From Pagrus major (Eukaryota > Chordata > Actinopteri > Spariformes > Sparidae): a DNA stretch of 64,000 nucleotides. The stretch covers positions 15,466,613 to 15,530,612 of the forward strand of contig NC_133223.1 in NCBI RefSeq assembly GCF_040436345.1, written 5' to 3'. The position numbers were made by a program, and so were the translations under genes. The notes under the pieces were generated by a model, which ran no database searches, was not told where the DNA came from, and saw only the letters and a list, made by a program, of their open reading frames with translations. Each line of letters opens with the position of its first letter. Within the stretch, counting starts at the first letter, position 1. Below are positions 24,833-38,494 of the stretch, piece by piece.

Positions 24833-25442
24833 GGTATAGGTAATTCTTACCTCTCTGGGCTTCATGCATGTCACGGCTGGTTTGCCTCACCATCTCTCTT
24901 GTCTTTTAAATACCTGGCACACACTCACAACTTTATCATAGCAGTACTCCTGTTTCATCACCATTGATAGAGCCTTGCCTTTTCTGTGTCAATGATCAGT
25001 TTTAGAAAGGGGAAGAATAGAAGAATTACACTTCTTGTTTTTGCTTAACTCAAATATACGAATCAGCTTGGGCTAAAGTAGTGTTCCTGTGGCACTGGCA
25101 GGGCCATATTTGTAATCATTTTGGGAGCGATCTAAGTGAGGGCTGTAGAAGTAGGTCCTGGCATACTGGGATGGTAGTGATTATAATTCCACATTATGTA
25201 ATTTTGCAAAAAAATATATTAATCTTTTGAATGACTTTGCTGTATTTCAGAGCCAGAGTCTCTTGGACAGTTTATGGTGAACACGTGGAGTGTAGCCCTT
25301 GATGATGACATGGAAAAATGCAAACAAAGACTTCTTTTATTGAGAGGGATGGTTATGCATAAAGCCTGGTTGTGAAGACAAAATGCGTGGGGTTATTTTC
25401 GACCATGCATGGCAGGCTGAAACCTCAAGAGGGGCCAGACAT

Positions 25443-25500
25443 CCAACCGTGTGTGTTTGTGTGTGTATGTGTGTGGTTGTGTGTGGTTGTGTGTGTGAGA
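25443..25500 (+). repeat. imperfect (GT)n microsatellite
   Basis: Runs of TGTGTGT broken by TTTG, ATG and GGTTG, in slc5a3 intron 1. Open frames on both strands here are repeat artefacts. Confidence 0.9.
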
Positions 25501-27736
25501 AATGGAAACAAAGCAGATGTGCACACACATCACCATGCTTATTATACCTTTTGGGGCATAGGGACTCAATTTGATCCATCTCACCATTATGTCTAATTAT
25601 CTATTGAATTTGAACTATTTAGCAGATGTTAATAGCATACAACTAGGTGTAAGTTCATGGTTTGACTTCTAGCATGAGGTAATTTAATGTGACTAGGTAA
25701 TGTCCTGTTGCGTCCCTCTACTCTTTATGTATTCATGGCCTAAACCATAAAATGTAACGCAACAATTTTATTAGAGGTGCTAAGTGGCTGTCTTTAGCAT
25801 TTTCCAAAAATGCTTAAATTGATATTTCGACAAGTTTTATGTGGATTTCCAATCGGTGTTGATGATAAGTATAATCAATTAAAGCAATACATTTACAGTT
25901 TGTATTATATTGACCAAGAAAGCTGAGTTCTTCTGCTTGTGGAACCGTGCTGGCAATGCCGACGTGTACCAGGATGCATTGAGCACTGAGCGTCTTATGT
26001 CCACGTCCACTGAGCAAACAAGTTGCTTGGTCCTAATCAAACTCACTCAATGATGCAAATCAAAACAATTCCTGACATTTGACTCCTTTTTCACACGCAG
26101 CTATATTGTTAACTTCAGGGCAAGACCTCAAAGTAAATTACACAGCAGCAACACACACAGGCTACCAGCAAGGAGCACAACAGGCTTCTGCATAACAATG
26201 AAGCTAACGCTAGCTGAGCTAACGCTGCAGTTTAAAGTACAAAAAGCAACATTAAAAAACAACTAGAAAATGCATTTCCTTCTGAAAAATGCAGAGTGAA
26301 TGCTGAAATGCCCATTGCTAGAAATGCAGAAATTGCCACTAATTGCCTTACCAACAGCCAGGATTCGAGCTGGTGATCTTGCAGTCCAGTAGCTGAAAGC
26401 ATGCAGGATATTGAAACGTGCCAAAAAAATGTACATCAATGTCATCATATTTTTTTATTATATATTTTTTTACTTATGTATTTGTTATATGTATTCTGTA
26501 TTGTTAATGTGACATTAAGGGATATACAATGTGGGAGGGATAAAAAGATATGCTTCCAATAAAGAAAGTTAATATAAAAAATGTACATCAATTATTATTA
26601 TTATTATTATTAATTGCCATAATTATTATAACGACTTGAATATCTAGAGTGTGATTGTGTCAGCATTCACACTAATTACATCCAATCTTCTACTCTCATT
26701 AGGTACCTGACTTGACTGTCCCTCAATATTACAACATTAGTACAACATTGCCCCAGCTGAAATAGCCTGCACTTCCTCTTTGACAATGCTGGTGTCAGAG
26801 AAAGAACAGATCTTGAAGCAGGTGACTTTTTCAGTCAATATAGCATGCACTAAAGAATTTTTTGCTTATACAGTATTGACTACTTACCAACACTGATTGG
26901 ACATCCACAAAAACATGGAAAATTGTGCCTTTAAGACTACCTATATACAAGTATGTCTGTTATTAGTGCAAGCTTGTGAAGATGCCACAAGTCAGGACAC
27001 ATATTAGGTAATGTAGGAAATGCATAATTATTGGCTAGATGTTTTTGTTCCTTCTTGACTCTTCTTGATTTCTTACATAATGCTCTTAATCTGTCTTTGA
27101 AGATTTTACAGTGGCATGGCTTGGGTTCTTTGTGTTAAAAAGATTAAGGAGGAAAGTCATTCATAGGTTAAACCCATGGACTAGCACTGGAAAAGTACTG
27201 CAAGTCTTATTAATCGTCCCGTGGTTTATAGAGTGCTAAGACCATTTTTCCCATTAGTGATTTTGATCATTTTGTGTTAGGGATAGGGACTGTGATATGA
27301 TGTTCAGTTAGACTCTTGAAATTTTTAACCTCACTTTGCGTTTTTTTAAAATCCTGCTCCTGTTCAGAGAGGCTGTTATAAAAGTTCAAGCATTTTTGTT
27401 CGGTGTGTTTCCCTCTCAAATAAAGGCTCTAATGAGGTGTTTTTCTTTGTCTTTGCTGTCTTGCAGGAATATTTACTCTAGGCTTTTCTAGACCAGAGGC
27501 CCACAACATCCTCCTCTAAAACTAGAACGACCTCAGTGCCGGTGGATAACCCCATCCGAAGCACGACTAGTGAATTTGACCTGACGGTGGATACTACAGC
27601 TTCCATCCAGACAGCAAACCAAAGCAGAGCATTTCCATTGCTCCTTTTTTAACAATTAAATCCATAACTTTGACTGTTTGTGTTCCCTTTTTTGCAAGGA
27701 CTCGTATAGCTGTAAGATTTTTTTTGATCTGTAAAA

Positions 27737-29866
27737 ATGGGTCCTGGAATGGAAGCGGCGGACATAGCTGTGGTAGCACTGTATTTTATCGTGGTGCTAG
27801 TCATCGGGTTTCTTGCCATGTGGAAAGCCAATCGCAGCACTGTGACTGGCTACTTCCTGGCTGGACGCTCCATGACGTGGATAGTGATAGGTGCATCACT
27901 CTTCGTCAGCAACATTGGCAGCGAACATTTCATAGGCCTGGCTGGGTCAGGAGCGGCAAGTGGCTTTGCTGTTGGAGCATGGGAATTTAATGCACTTCTA
28001 CTTCTGCAGCTGCTTGGCTGGGTGTTTATCCCTGTCTATATCCACTCGGGAGTCTACACCATGCCTGAGTACCTGTCAAAACGCTACGGCAGCAACAGGC
28101 TGAAGGTTTACTTTGCTTGCTTGTCTGTGTTACTTTACATTTTTACCAAGCTGTCTGTGGACTTGTATGCCGGCGCTCTCTTTATTCAGGAGTCCCTAGG
28201 GTGGAACCTTTATCTGTCTATTGTTCTGCTCATCAGTATGACTGCACTGCTCACTGTCACTGGTGGATTGGTGGCAGTAATGTACACGGATGCACTTCAG
28301 GCAGTGTTGATGATAGTTGGAGCCCTAACCTTAACCACCATCAGCCTAATCAAAGTTGGTGGGCTAGAGGGTGTCCGAACTAAGTACATGCAGGCAGTTC
28401 CCAATGTTTCTGCCATAATGGCCGCAGGAAACTTCACCTATTCTCCCTCCTGTCGCATTGAGCCAAAACCAGACTCTCTACGCATCCTTCGAGGTCCCCT
28501 GGATGAAGACATTCCATGGCCAGGATTCATTCTCGGTCAGACCCCTGCGTCTATTTGGTACTGGTGTGCAGACCAGGTCATTGTTCAGAGAGTACTCGCA
28601 GCTAAGAACATTGCTCACGCTAAGGGCTCAACACTCATGGCTGGATTTCTCAAGGTCCTGCCCATGTTTCTAATAGTTATTCCAGGTATGATCTCCCGCA
28701 TCTTGTTTGCTGACGAGATCGCCTGTATTGGGCCTGAGCACTGCTTGGCTGTGTGTGGTTCGCAGGCCGGTTGCTCAAACATTGCCTACCCGCGGCTCGT
28801 CATGGCAGTGATGCCCGTGGGACTCAGGGGTCTGATGATGGCGGTCATGATCGCTGCCTTGATGAGTGATCTAGACTCGATCTTCAACAGTTCAAGCACC
28901 ATCTTCACACTGGACATCTACCAAACTTTTAGACAGAAGGCGTCTCAGCGTGAGCTGCTGATTGTGGGCCGCATATTCGTTGTGATCATGGTGGTTATCA
29001 GCATTGCCTGGGTCCCTGTAATTATTGAAATGCAAGGTGGACAGACGTACCTCTACATCCAGGAAGTTGCTGGCTACCTCACTCCACCGATCGCTGCTCT
29101 CTTCCTGCTTGGTGTGTTCTGGAAACGGTGCAATGAGAAAGGCGCATTTTGGGGAGGCATGACCGGTTTCATACTGGGTGCCCTCCGACTCATCCTAGCT
29201 TTTATTTACCGCCAGCCTCGCTGTGACCAGCCAGATGATAGGCCTGCCTTCATCGTCAAAGTTCAGTACATGTATTTTGCTGCTGGGCTGTTCTGGATTT
29301 CAGGATTGGTAGCGGTGGTGGTTAGCCTCTGCACCTCCCCACCAGATGAGGAGCAGGTCCGCACCACCACATTCTGGGGGCTCCGCAGCATTGAAAGGGT
29401 TCCCACGAAGGACCCTGAGGAAATTTACAGGCTGACTGAGAAGAGCCATAATAATGGTGATGGAAGCCTCCGTAAAGAACTGCCCGCGGATGTCAGAAAG
29501 GAGAGGTGTTTGGATGGGGCGGACATCAAACTCTTGGTCCCGTCCACTGAACATGACCCAGCAACCCCTAGTACGGAGACATCCCCTACCACCACCCCTG
29601 TAGAACGATTTGGTAATGGAAGGATAGAGATGAGCAGAGCAGAGGAAGGCTGCCATGATAATGAAGAGACTAGCAGGTGTCTGCGTGTGCTGGAATGGTT
29701 TTGTGGATGTAAGGAGGGAGCACAGAGCACTCAGCAAAAAGTAGTACAGGAGGAAGACATTGTAGAGATGCTGTACGAGCCACCTAGAGTTAAAGTTCTG
29801 CTCAACTTGGGTCTGGTGCTCGTCTGCTCTTTGGGCATCTTCATGTTTGTTTATTTCTCACTGTAG
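27737..29866 (+). CDS. slc5a3: sodium/myo-inositol cotransporter SMIT1
   Basis: Uses the plasma-membrane sodium gradient to import myo-inositol, an organic osmolyte and phosphoinositide precursor. It is an intact single coding exon of 709 codons (human protein 718), as in mammals. ATG at 27737 has A at -3 and G at +4, 271 bp inside an exon whose acceptor is TTGCAG|GAATAT. Family blocks: GYFLAGRSMTWIVIGASLFV (38-57), GSEHFIGLAGSGAASGFAVG (61-80), YTMPEYLSKR (107-116), the QTPASIWYWCADQVIVQRVL core, AYPRLVMAVMPVGLRGLMMA, then ALMSDLDSIFNSSSTIFTLD (SSS-family signature). Fourteen membrane spans are expected; the last is the C-terminal VLVCSLGIFMFVYFSL. The long cytosolic loop (about 560-670) is charged and poorly conserved. 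N223-V-S and N232-F-T are possible glycosylation sites in the extracellular loop. Confidence 0.98.
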   Translation: MGPGMEAADIAVVALYFIVVLVIGFLAMWKANRSTVTGYFLAGRSMTWIVIGASLFVSNIGSEHFIGLAGSGAASGFAVGAWEFNALLLLQLLGWVFIPVYIHSGVYTMPEYLSKRYGSNRLKVYFACLSVLLYIFTKLSVDLYAGALFIQESLGWNLYLSIVLLISMTALLTVTGGLVAVMYTDALQAVLMIVGALTLTTISLIKVGGLEGVRTKYMQAVPNVSAIMAAGNFTYSPSCRIEPKPDSLRILRGPLDEDIPWPGFILGQTPASIWYWCADQVIVQRVLAAKNIAHAKGSTLMAGFLKVLPMFLIVIPGMISRILFADEIACIGPEHCLAVCGSQAGCSNIAYPRLVMAVMPVGLRGLMMAVMIAALMSDLDSIFNSSSTIFTLDIYQTFRQKASQRELLIVGRIFVVIMVVISIAWVPVIIEMQGGQTYLYIQEVAGYLTPPIAALFLLGVFWKRCNEKGAFWGGMTGFILGALRLILAFIYRQPRCDQPDDRPAFIVKVQYMYFAAGLFWISGLVAVVVSLCTSPPDEEQVRTTTFWGLRSIERVPTKDPEEIYRLTEKSHNNGDGSLRKELPADVRKERCLDGADIKLLVPSTEHDPATPSTETSPTTTPVERFGNGRIEMSRAEEGCHDNEETSRCLRVLEWFCGCKEGAQSTQQKVVQEEDIVEMLYEPPRVKVLLNLGLVLVCSLGIFMFVYFSL

Positions 29867-31590
29867 TTGAACCCTGCACTGAACTAATGGGGGAAGTGGG
29901 GGAAGTGACTTGGGGGAAGTGACTTGGGGGATTGGGGGTTGCAAACAAACAGTGGAATCTCCAGAGATTTGAGCAGCTCTGTCTGTAATATTTACAGTTG
30001 TCTTTCTGTAGCTCTCTAACAGAGATCTAAGCGTAATCGAATCATTTTTTTAAATGATTAAAGCTTCTCCATATGAGAAAAATTATACTCTTTTATGACT
30101 ATGAAGCTTATTGGCACTGGTGTGTCCATTTTGTACAGCACTTGTCGTTAGCTAATCCTGCATTCAGAATACCTACTGAGATTTTTAGAATTGTTGTACT
30201 CAAAGTTAATTTAATATTTGCCTTACACGTATATGCATTTGTCCTCCTTTTTCGTATGGTAAAAACCAAATGTATTCTGTGATTGAAGCTTTTTTTCCCT
30301 CACTCCTGCTGAGAGTTTGATTTATTCTACTCGAGGTATTGTATCAAAAACCATTTTGTGAAGCTTACAGCAGAAATCTGGTATTTAGATTTATGTGCGT
30401 GTTTTGCAGCACAGTGAATGAGGAGAAGCACAAGATTAGAAATGATCCTTTTTTATTTAATAAAAAATGTCTGGATGTTTTCATCTTAGAAGAAGAATTA
30501 GCCAAACTTAGCCAAACCTAGTATACAATAGAATGGTACTAATTCATTTTGATTGGCTGTTAAATGTGTTGTCACTGTAAGGGACTTTATATATTGCATT
30601 TTCTACTACTGTGTTTTTGTTAATTTTTTTGTGGCTGTATTCTGTGTTACATTTGAAAACCAACATGCAGCTTCTTATGCACTACTATTGTATCATAACA
30701 AAAAGCCACAAGTACCAATGCTCATCATTCTGTATCAATTTATGTTTTATGCATATCTCTCATGTTTCACATCGTTGAAAAGTGTGTTGAGTCTGTTACA
30801 TTATTTTTACGTGTACAATATAATTCAGGGCTCACTGGATCACTCACTATATACATTTCCCCATATAGTAGGTTATCTCTTGTGTATCTACTGTGTGTCA
30901 ATGTACGTTTAGTGCACTGCAGAGCTGAAATGTCATTTAATCTTTTTGAAGTGCATCTTTCATAAACCTCTTACCAGACGTGTCTTATCGTGCAATGGGT
31001 TAGGGTTGGTGGAAAAAAAAAAGAAAAAAGTCAGGAGACGAAAAAGTTCACGTCCTGAAAATTTTGTGCAGTGAATTCCACATTTGTTTAAAGCCGTTTG
31101 ATATATTAGCTTTGTCATGTAGTACAATTTCAGAGAGAATGATAATGCAAAGCAGAAATGACATTTCAGACATTTGTTGCAGGATTAGCACATAACTGGA
31201 TTTGCTTACTCATGACATTATCAAGGGTAATTCAACCAGGTGCCTAAAGTTTCTGGCCTTCTTGATTGTCATTATTTGAACAGTGGAAGGTGTCCACACA
31301 TCAACACCCAGAATACAAAGACAAAGATAAACTTTGTGTTCATGTGTATTTTGGAATCTGACCACATTGTTGCATAACCTCAGTCCAAATATCGGTGTAA
31401 TAATGTGACAAGCCAATCCTTATTAATGTCAGGCATAGATGATGCATAACATATGGAGTGTTGATAAGTGATGATTGCTCTATGGGAAAGAGCTTTAAAA
31501 ACCTTTCTTTCTGAGAGAATATATGTTCTTATTTTTATGGATTTTATTTTTAGAGACTGAAAATAAAAGTTTCTGTGGAGACAAAAAGAC
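29867..31590 (+). other. slc5a3: slc5a3 3' UTR and polyadenylation region
   Basis: No coding frame follows the stop. The tract is AT-rich with many ATTTA-like words and reaches AATAAA at 31562-31567, followed by GT/T-rich sequence. A second AATAAA is near 31660. Mammalian SLC5A3 has a very long 3' UTR, so this is expected. Just after the stop is a small G-rich direct repeat, GTGACTTGGGGGAA-type, at 29888-29938. Confidence 0.5.
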
Positions 31591-32680
31591 ACATGTGCTC
31601 ATTCTTTATGTTGTGACAAAAAAATACTTCCTGACATAAAGTAAGTTTTGAAACTGTTTGAAATAAAATGATATTTTAATGTGCTTCAGAGCTCATGCAA
31701 AGTCTGGTAATTTGTTGACTTGTGTACTCACTAGGAACATTCTTTATTGATCATGTGATTATCAGCTTGTTCCAGTCCAAGCATCTGTTTTACTGAAATT
31801 TCAAAATGAGAGCAGAATAGCTGTGGCAATTTATCACGTGGTTATGTTGGTATTGACACTTTTGAATAGCTCCATTATTTTTCAGTGATATTTTGCAACT
31901 TGTTCACACATGTAGTGACTGGTTGTTTTCAAAACTTACTCAGTGTTTTCCCTATATATTTTGGGGCTTTCAGTTATTGTTGACCAGGGTTATATAAACC
32001 CCAGCAAGGCTTTATTAATCTGCTCAGGGCCAGAAGAGGATTGGGTGATTGCAGGAGTCTTTACACAAGATTCAACCAATCAAAAAGGCAGGACCAGTGG
32101 CTTACAAATCTCCGCTTCTTACCAGTTTAGCTCCATACATCAGTTTGTCCTCAGCTGACCAAACCTCATGACTGTAACTTTCCATAATGAAGAAAGGGTG
32201 GATTAAAAGTCACCTTGTGGAAATACACTTTGAAATGCAATCTGACTTAGTAAGAAGCACAATTCACAAACTGATCAATATACTGCTGCATATGGTTAAG
32301 TAATGTGTTGACATAACATACTGTGTTTATAAGAGTGACACAATCAACACTGTTGAACTTATCTCTTTTAGTCAGTTGATGGCATTAAGGGGGCATAAAT
32401 TGTATTCCTATTTAGACAGTGACTCATATCACTGATGTCCTATGACTCTCCGTAGCAACAAGTTAAAATGTAGCATACACACTGTGTGTGGGTAGCGAGT
32501 GGGAATAAATTAAAATGAATGGCTACCATGACCAAAGAAGGTCAATAAAAGACTTTGGTAGTAATTTGCTAAATGGAAATCTTTCTTTTGGTATCACCTT
32601 ACCTTCAGTTCCTCACTTGATCTCAGGAAGAGGACATTTCTCTCATGGTAGTGCATGGAGGCGTGAGTAATGCTGGTGCA

Positions 32681-32992
32681 TCATTCATTCAACCATGACT
32701 GTGAATGACTGCATGTTTCAACGTGTAAGGAAGACCTTAATTCAACTCTGGTTGAAGAGAGCTACACCCATTTAAATTAATAAATCATTCATTCAACCAT
32801 GACCATGAATGACTGAATGTTTCAACATGTAAGGAAGACCTTAATTCAACTCTGGTTGAAGAGCGCTACACCCATTTAAATAAATAAATCATTCATTCAA
32901 CCATGACCGTGAATGACTGAATGTTTCAATGTGTAAGGAGGACCTTAATTCAACTCTGGTCGAAGAGAGCTACACCCATTTAAATAAATAAA
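32681..32992 (+). repeat. three-copy tandem repeat, 104-bp unit
   Basis: Units begin TCATTCATTCAACCATGAC at 32681, 32785 and 32889 and end with TACACCCATTTAAATAAATAA-type sequence. The copies differ at only a few bases each (for example GACTGTG, GACCATG, GACCGTG), showing a recent expansion. The next unit is cut after TCATTAATTG. No open frame runs through all units. Confidence 0.95.
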
Positions 32993-33305
32993 TCATTAAT
33001 TGAAAATTAAATGCCTGGCAATGTTGTTTCTGAGTTGATCAGACAATTATCTACTGTGCTAACTGAGGCTACATTAATTTTAGTACTGTTGTGTATAGAG
33101 ACCTACAATGGACCAAACCACGTCATTTTTGACTTGAAGACTATTTATTTTTTCGACTTGAGTAGACTAGGCGTATAGATCAACATAATATTGAAATACT
33201 CCAGAACTGAAATACTCATCAAAAATACATATACTTCAAAACTATGGAAAGTGAAGTGTGTTAGCATGCTAATATTTGCTAAGTAGCTCTTAACAACAAC
33301 TTACA

Positions 33306-33680
33306 GCTGGGCGGTACGGCCTGAAACTAATATCACTATATTTTTAGGCGATACTGCAATATATACGTACGTCGATATTTTCAAATCTTCCCAAAATCGC
33401 TTCATAAATGTCAGGACTGGGTGACGAAACAAAATATCACAATATTTTTGACCGACTAGGCCCTACTTTGATATTGATATTGCAGGGGCAAGTATAATAA
33501 CTTAGAAGTAGTCTGGTAAGTGCAGAAAATAACATCACTTTACTGTAACCAGGAAAAGACAACGCTTATGTCATATCACAAATTAACAATATCCAAGACC
33601 ATACATAGTCTCATATCACGATAATGATATATATCAAATATATTGTGTAATTACAATATCATCAAAGTGATGATAGTTTC
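33306..33680. repeat. CGATA-type hAT-like MITE, degenerate
   Basis: GCTGGGCGGTACGGCCTGAA, GTCGATATTTTCAAATC and ATATCACAATATTTTTGACC match the style of the common fish 'gggctgggcgatat' element. Ends are eroded. A fragment lies near 10504-10580. Confidence 0.5.
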
Positions 33681-34539
33681 TTCTCAGTGGAACATGAATT
33701 TCAGTTTTAACCTCAACCCATTCAATATCTCACTCAAAGCCACAACTGTGAAACTGCTGGTGCCACTAGAGGGAAAGTCAGAGGATGACAAAAGTCACTA
33801 GCATACATCCTGTGGGGAACATGAGTCTTTGTATGAAATATAGTTTAAATATACGTATATTTAAAAATTTCAGAGTGTAAGTGACAACGTTGACCTGCTG
33901 ATGATGCTAAAGGAAAAGTCAGGTGAATTCAAACATCACTAGTGTTCATCCTCTGGGCAACATGGATACAGTAGGCTATCTGTACCAAATTTCATGCCAA
34001 TCAGTAAAGTAGCTGTTGAGATATATCAGTAAAAGCCAAGAGTATTAAACTGTTTCTAGCACTGTGGTAGCAACTTCGTCTTCTTTTCTCCATTTAAAAG
34101 CGAGTGGCAAGCAGTGTTAAGGTGCACTACCACCCTCCTCTATGACAGTGTGAGAAAGGACGTAAACAGAAATGATTATTATTGAAATGATATCAATTTC
34201 ATTTTTAAATATCATTATTGTCAATATTGGTATATTTTGACACCCCTAATTTATAGTTATCAAATGATAAAAATCTGTGCAAAATTACATGAAATCAATG
34301 TGATATTTGTTGAAATATAGCAGTGTGGACTGAAGTGGTAGACTGACAGAGCGACATTGCCATTTCATATACTTCAAACATGCTAATTATTTCACTTTAA
34401 CCTTTATTTTAACCTTCACTCAGTTGGTCAAAACATTTTACATTTTACAGATTCAGGATTCAAATCTATGATACGTAGCATTTTAGATGGATATGAAGTG
34501 GTTAAAATCAGCTAACTGAACCAGCTACAATAATAGATT

Positions 34540-34700
34540 CATACTAACATGATAATGCATCATGCATCTGCACAATGAGTATTTTTACCTTTGATACTTT
34601 AAGCACATTTTGTTACTTGCACTTTGACCTGATCACTGGTCTTACCAAAAGCACTACTACTTACTACTAAGAGCAGAACTTCTTCCACCACCTCTCTTTA
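34540..34700 (-). repeat. dispersed fish repeat (TACTTAAGTA type) fragment
   Basis: TGATACTTTAAGCACATTTT, TACTTGCACTTTGAC and AACTTCTTCCACCACC are in the orientation opposite to the copy at 19500-19625. Confidence 0.5.
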
Positions 34701-37700
34701 TTTAAGTTGTACAGGTGAATAATTCTTATGTAATAACACTCATCTAATGAAAACTACCTGCGCACAATAACTTCTGCATGTTTCCCATCCGGTAAATGTG
34801 CAGACCAGAACTAAACACACACTTTGAGTTTATAACACTGTAATGTAAACTGGTTTGACTTGTCTTTGTTATTTATCATTCCATGTCTCTTGCAGCTCAC
34901 CAAACCACCAAACGCCACCTGACTCACACCCTCCCTCTTTCCCAAGAGGAAACTAATGATATTGTCCTTGTGGAAAAGTACTGGCATCCAGGCCATGGCT
35001 TTGTTCATTGTCTATTCTGGACAGTGAAAACACAAACAATTGTCTGAAACAAATGCTACAAATGGCCTCACAGGGTTGGAATGATGATATTATCAGAGTG
35101 GATTAATAAGGCTGAATGCATTCTAAATAGCAATATGACTATGCCAATAGCCATGTGTAACATGCATAAAAAAAATCTGAAATGTAGTCAATTAATATGA
35201 ATGTAATTATGTATTGTATGTTATTCTTTATGCGGGCATGCAAAGTTGATCTAAATATTAAGACCTATCCATGCATAAGTCATTTTCATATATATAAAAG
35301 TTAAATATCTTTGAATATACAACAGCATAACAACATATCAGTGTCAGGTGAACTCTGTTAAGGATAAGATGCCATTTGTTTGCCTAAAGGCATGCTGAGG
35401 TAGGACTTTCCCCACTGGAACACCATAACGTAAATATGACCCATTTAGTCTTTTTCTCACATCCTATTGGTAGCCTGTGTCAGTTTCTGCAGTGACCCAG
35501 CTGTCTTTCTCTGTTATGTCTTCCTGTTATGACAGTTTGGGGTCTTTCAGGGTGGTGATCTTTCAGCGCAGGATGTGAAACAAAGAAATGTTTTCTTCAT
35601 GCCCATAACTGATCCTCTAACTCGCTGACAAGTTCTACTCATGAAAAGGTAATAATAAAGATGGAGTGTGAAAATACAGCCTAGGGCTGGGTTGAGGCTA
35701 AGGTCTGTCAATCCTGGCGAAAGGCGGGATTTACGACTACCTGAGAGGTACAACTCAGGACATTAATATAATTTAGATGTGGTGTGGCTAGCCTGAACCT
35801 GCAAACATACCAATAGCACCAATACAGGGATTAATAATAGAACTAGATACTGGATCCAAAGATGCAGTATCTAGCTATTCATGAAGCTATTCAGCTTCAT
35901 GAGATTTGCTGGCCTGACTCATGCCAAAAAAGAGTCTACATTGAACATAAATACACATAACGGCTCAATAGACTAAGAGAGCAGTAGTGGTCAAGTGAGC
36001 TAGACAGTGGACACAGTGAAGGAGCTGTGTTAATGTGAACAAAGCAGTGAATCAGAGAAATACGTTTTTTTTTTAATGGTTTTATGGAGGTTTTGTTCTA
36101 AAGCACACATAAACACATCCACTCCTCGACACAACCCTGCAGGAAAGTGTCCCATTGCTGAATTTTGTGTTAACTCAGTCAAAGTGCAGGCTTCATCCTG
36201 TCCTCTCTGCTCTCTGTGTGTGTGTCAGTAGCTCAGCCCTGACCTGCAGCTCATACAGACAGAGCAGATCCAGAGAGATGAGGGAGCAATGCGACCTGGT
36301 CGCTACGTTTGTCCTGACCTTGCAATGTTACTGCTAGGTCTACACCACTGGCCAAAAGTTGACACCTAAAACCATCCCGAGCACAGCAAAATAAGAAGGG
36401 GGGTGATTGAGAGGGATTGTTTTTGTATGTATCTCTACATAGCTTTTAAAGGATCTTGAATGTTATACCTTAAATGGTTGTGCTTTCCCTCTGGTATTTG
36501 TTTCATGCTTACAGGTCTGGCATAATGCCTTTAACTCCATATGTTTCTGACAACACCAGAGGCAACAGCTGGGTTTGACAGCACTAATTTGCAGTTCGAG
36601 AAAAGCTGACGTCTCTCTCATTTAGAGATGCAAATTTCCCTTTCAAGGTCTTTCGGGCTGAAATGATGCGACCATTCATTCATTCATTCATTCATTCATT
36701 CATTCATTCATTCATTCATTCATATTTTGTTTATTTTGTCTTATTTCTGTATATGGTTTCCAAAACAATCGTACAAGACACATACAGTTTTACACTTTTA
36801 CCAGGAGCAGGAAGAAGAAAAACTTATACCACCTGCTCCATTTTAAATACTAACATAGGCCAACAGTGGCCAACCTTTCTATATTTACCTTTACCTTCTT
36901 TTCAATCAGCAATACATACTCGGATACAATCAATTACGATCATCTAAAAGTAATTGTAACTCAATAAATTCACATTTTTTTCTTTATACATTCTTTTAAA
37001 TTGAATAACATTTGAGCAGCATTGCAATTAAAGAATGGAGTCATGGTTATGAAGATCATACAACTGAAATGAAAGTGATGGATTTGATTTCTGATTCAAG
37101 CTGAACCAGTTGTAATTGTCATACCAAGTTGTAGCAAAATACATATTACTCATAAAAATCAGCTTTTTTTTTTGTTTGTTTTCCCATCACAAGGAATACC
37201 AGTTTGGACTCTCTTTTGTTTTGTCTTTTTTGCTGTTGATCCATTTTGACCAAAAATGTCTTTGTTATTCATCTTTATTGGGATGGGAACGGAAGCAGCC
37301 ATGCAGGGAGTGTAGTGACCTTTCAAATATATGGCAAAAACATAGTCAATACATTCCTGCCATTCCGCGTGCACAGCCCCGACTAAACTTTGACGGCATG
37401 CCTGGTATTCTGGCATTATTCCATGGAATAGGGCCTCAGTGGCAAAAGGAAATATTTACCTCGCTTAGTAATAACAGCAGGGAAGAATAGTGTCTAGAGC
37501 TGCGACGTGATGAATGAGAATCAATGAAGCATACACTGACGAGGCCTTTTCCCGTCAATCTGAGTCAAACTGATCATTGACAACAACATTCTCGATTAGT
37601 GACACATCAACAGCACAGCAGTTTACACAGTGTCAAGTGTAAACTGCTGACAAAGAGTGTAAACATATCAGTCAGTTATTGATATGAAACATGAGAAAGT

Positions 37701-38480
37701 TGGTTAGGTTATGTGTATTGACACAAACTTTATCAGCAGTTGTCACTCTTGTGAGTCATGATGTATGCAGAGAAAAACAATCCTCATCACGTTTACCACG
37801 TGTATTGCATTGGACTATGAACTCACTGCCACACCTCCCAGGAAATAGGTGAAGGTGTGTGGAAAAATTTAAGACAGTAGGGAGGGAGAGAGTGAAGTCT
37901 CAGGTTCAAAGCATGTAATATTTCAAGCCTTGTTGTTCTCTTGGGTTAACCCTACAGGGCCCGAACTTCGTTCTCCTCATAGCATGTTTTGCATTTTCCT
38001 GGGAGAAGTAGGAGTAGTGAAGAAAAGAAGCATGATATTTCTCCAAATGATAAATAGTAGGGTTATCATGGAAGGAGCCCATGATTAATATTAGTTTAAA
38101 CTTGGCTCTGAAGGACCTGTACAAGGGAAACAGATTCACAACCTCCCACACATCTGTTTCTAGAAGCATATTTAAATCAGACTGTTAATGTTGCCAATTT
38201 AGGGTCTTTCCTCAATCTGTTAACAGAAGTGGAATTCAACCACGTTTGAGGAGGACATGGACACAGACTTTTACTGCCTTGGAATGGAAAATAAACTTAC
38301 GTAAAAACAACAACAAAAAAAGGCATGCAAAGTAGATTTTTACAATTTAAAATAATTTGAGGTTAAGGTAAAAGTAAAGGTTCATTTATGTAATTTTAAA
38401 AGACCAGAGTTGTCAAGCAAAAACTGAGTTAAGTCCCTTTATGCTACATCACGGGAAAAAAAAATGAGCGTGGAGGATGA
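34700..38480. other. intergenic, no gene seen
   Basis: Only simple repeats were found, mainly (ATTC)n at 36673-36723 and short AT-rich runs. Open frames here lack any family signal. Confidence 0.5.
36673..36723 (+). repeat. (ATTC)n microsatellite
   Basis: About twelve perfect tetranucleotide units, visible directly. Confidence 0.98.
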
Positions 38481-38494
38481 ATTGAGGAGTTTCA

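Noticed and set aside
25337-25596. Overlapping open frames on both strands near 25.4 kb
   Set aside because: Created by the GT repeat; low-complexity VCVCV and THTHT translations.
23290-27466. MRPS6, which shares the SLC5A3 5' exon in mammals
   Set aside because: No frame resembling the MRPS6 N-terminus (a PRYELxLILK-type start) was seen here, and none of its other exons in the gap to kcne2.
29300-29737. 145-codon minus-strand frame opposite the slc5a3 C-terminal loop
   Set aside because: Antisense shadow of the strongly supported slc5a3 coding exon; no family likeness.
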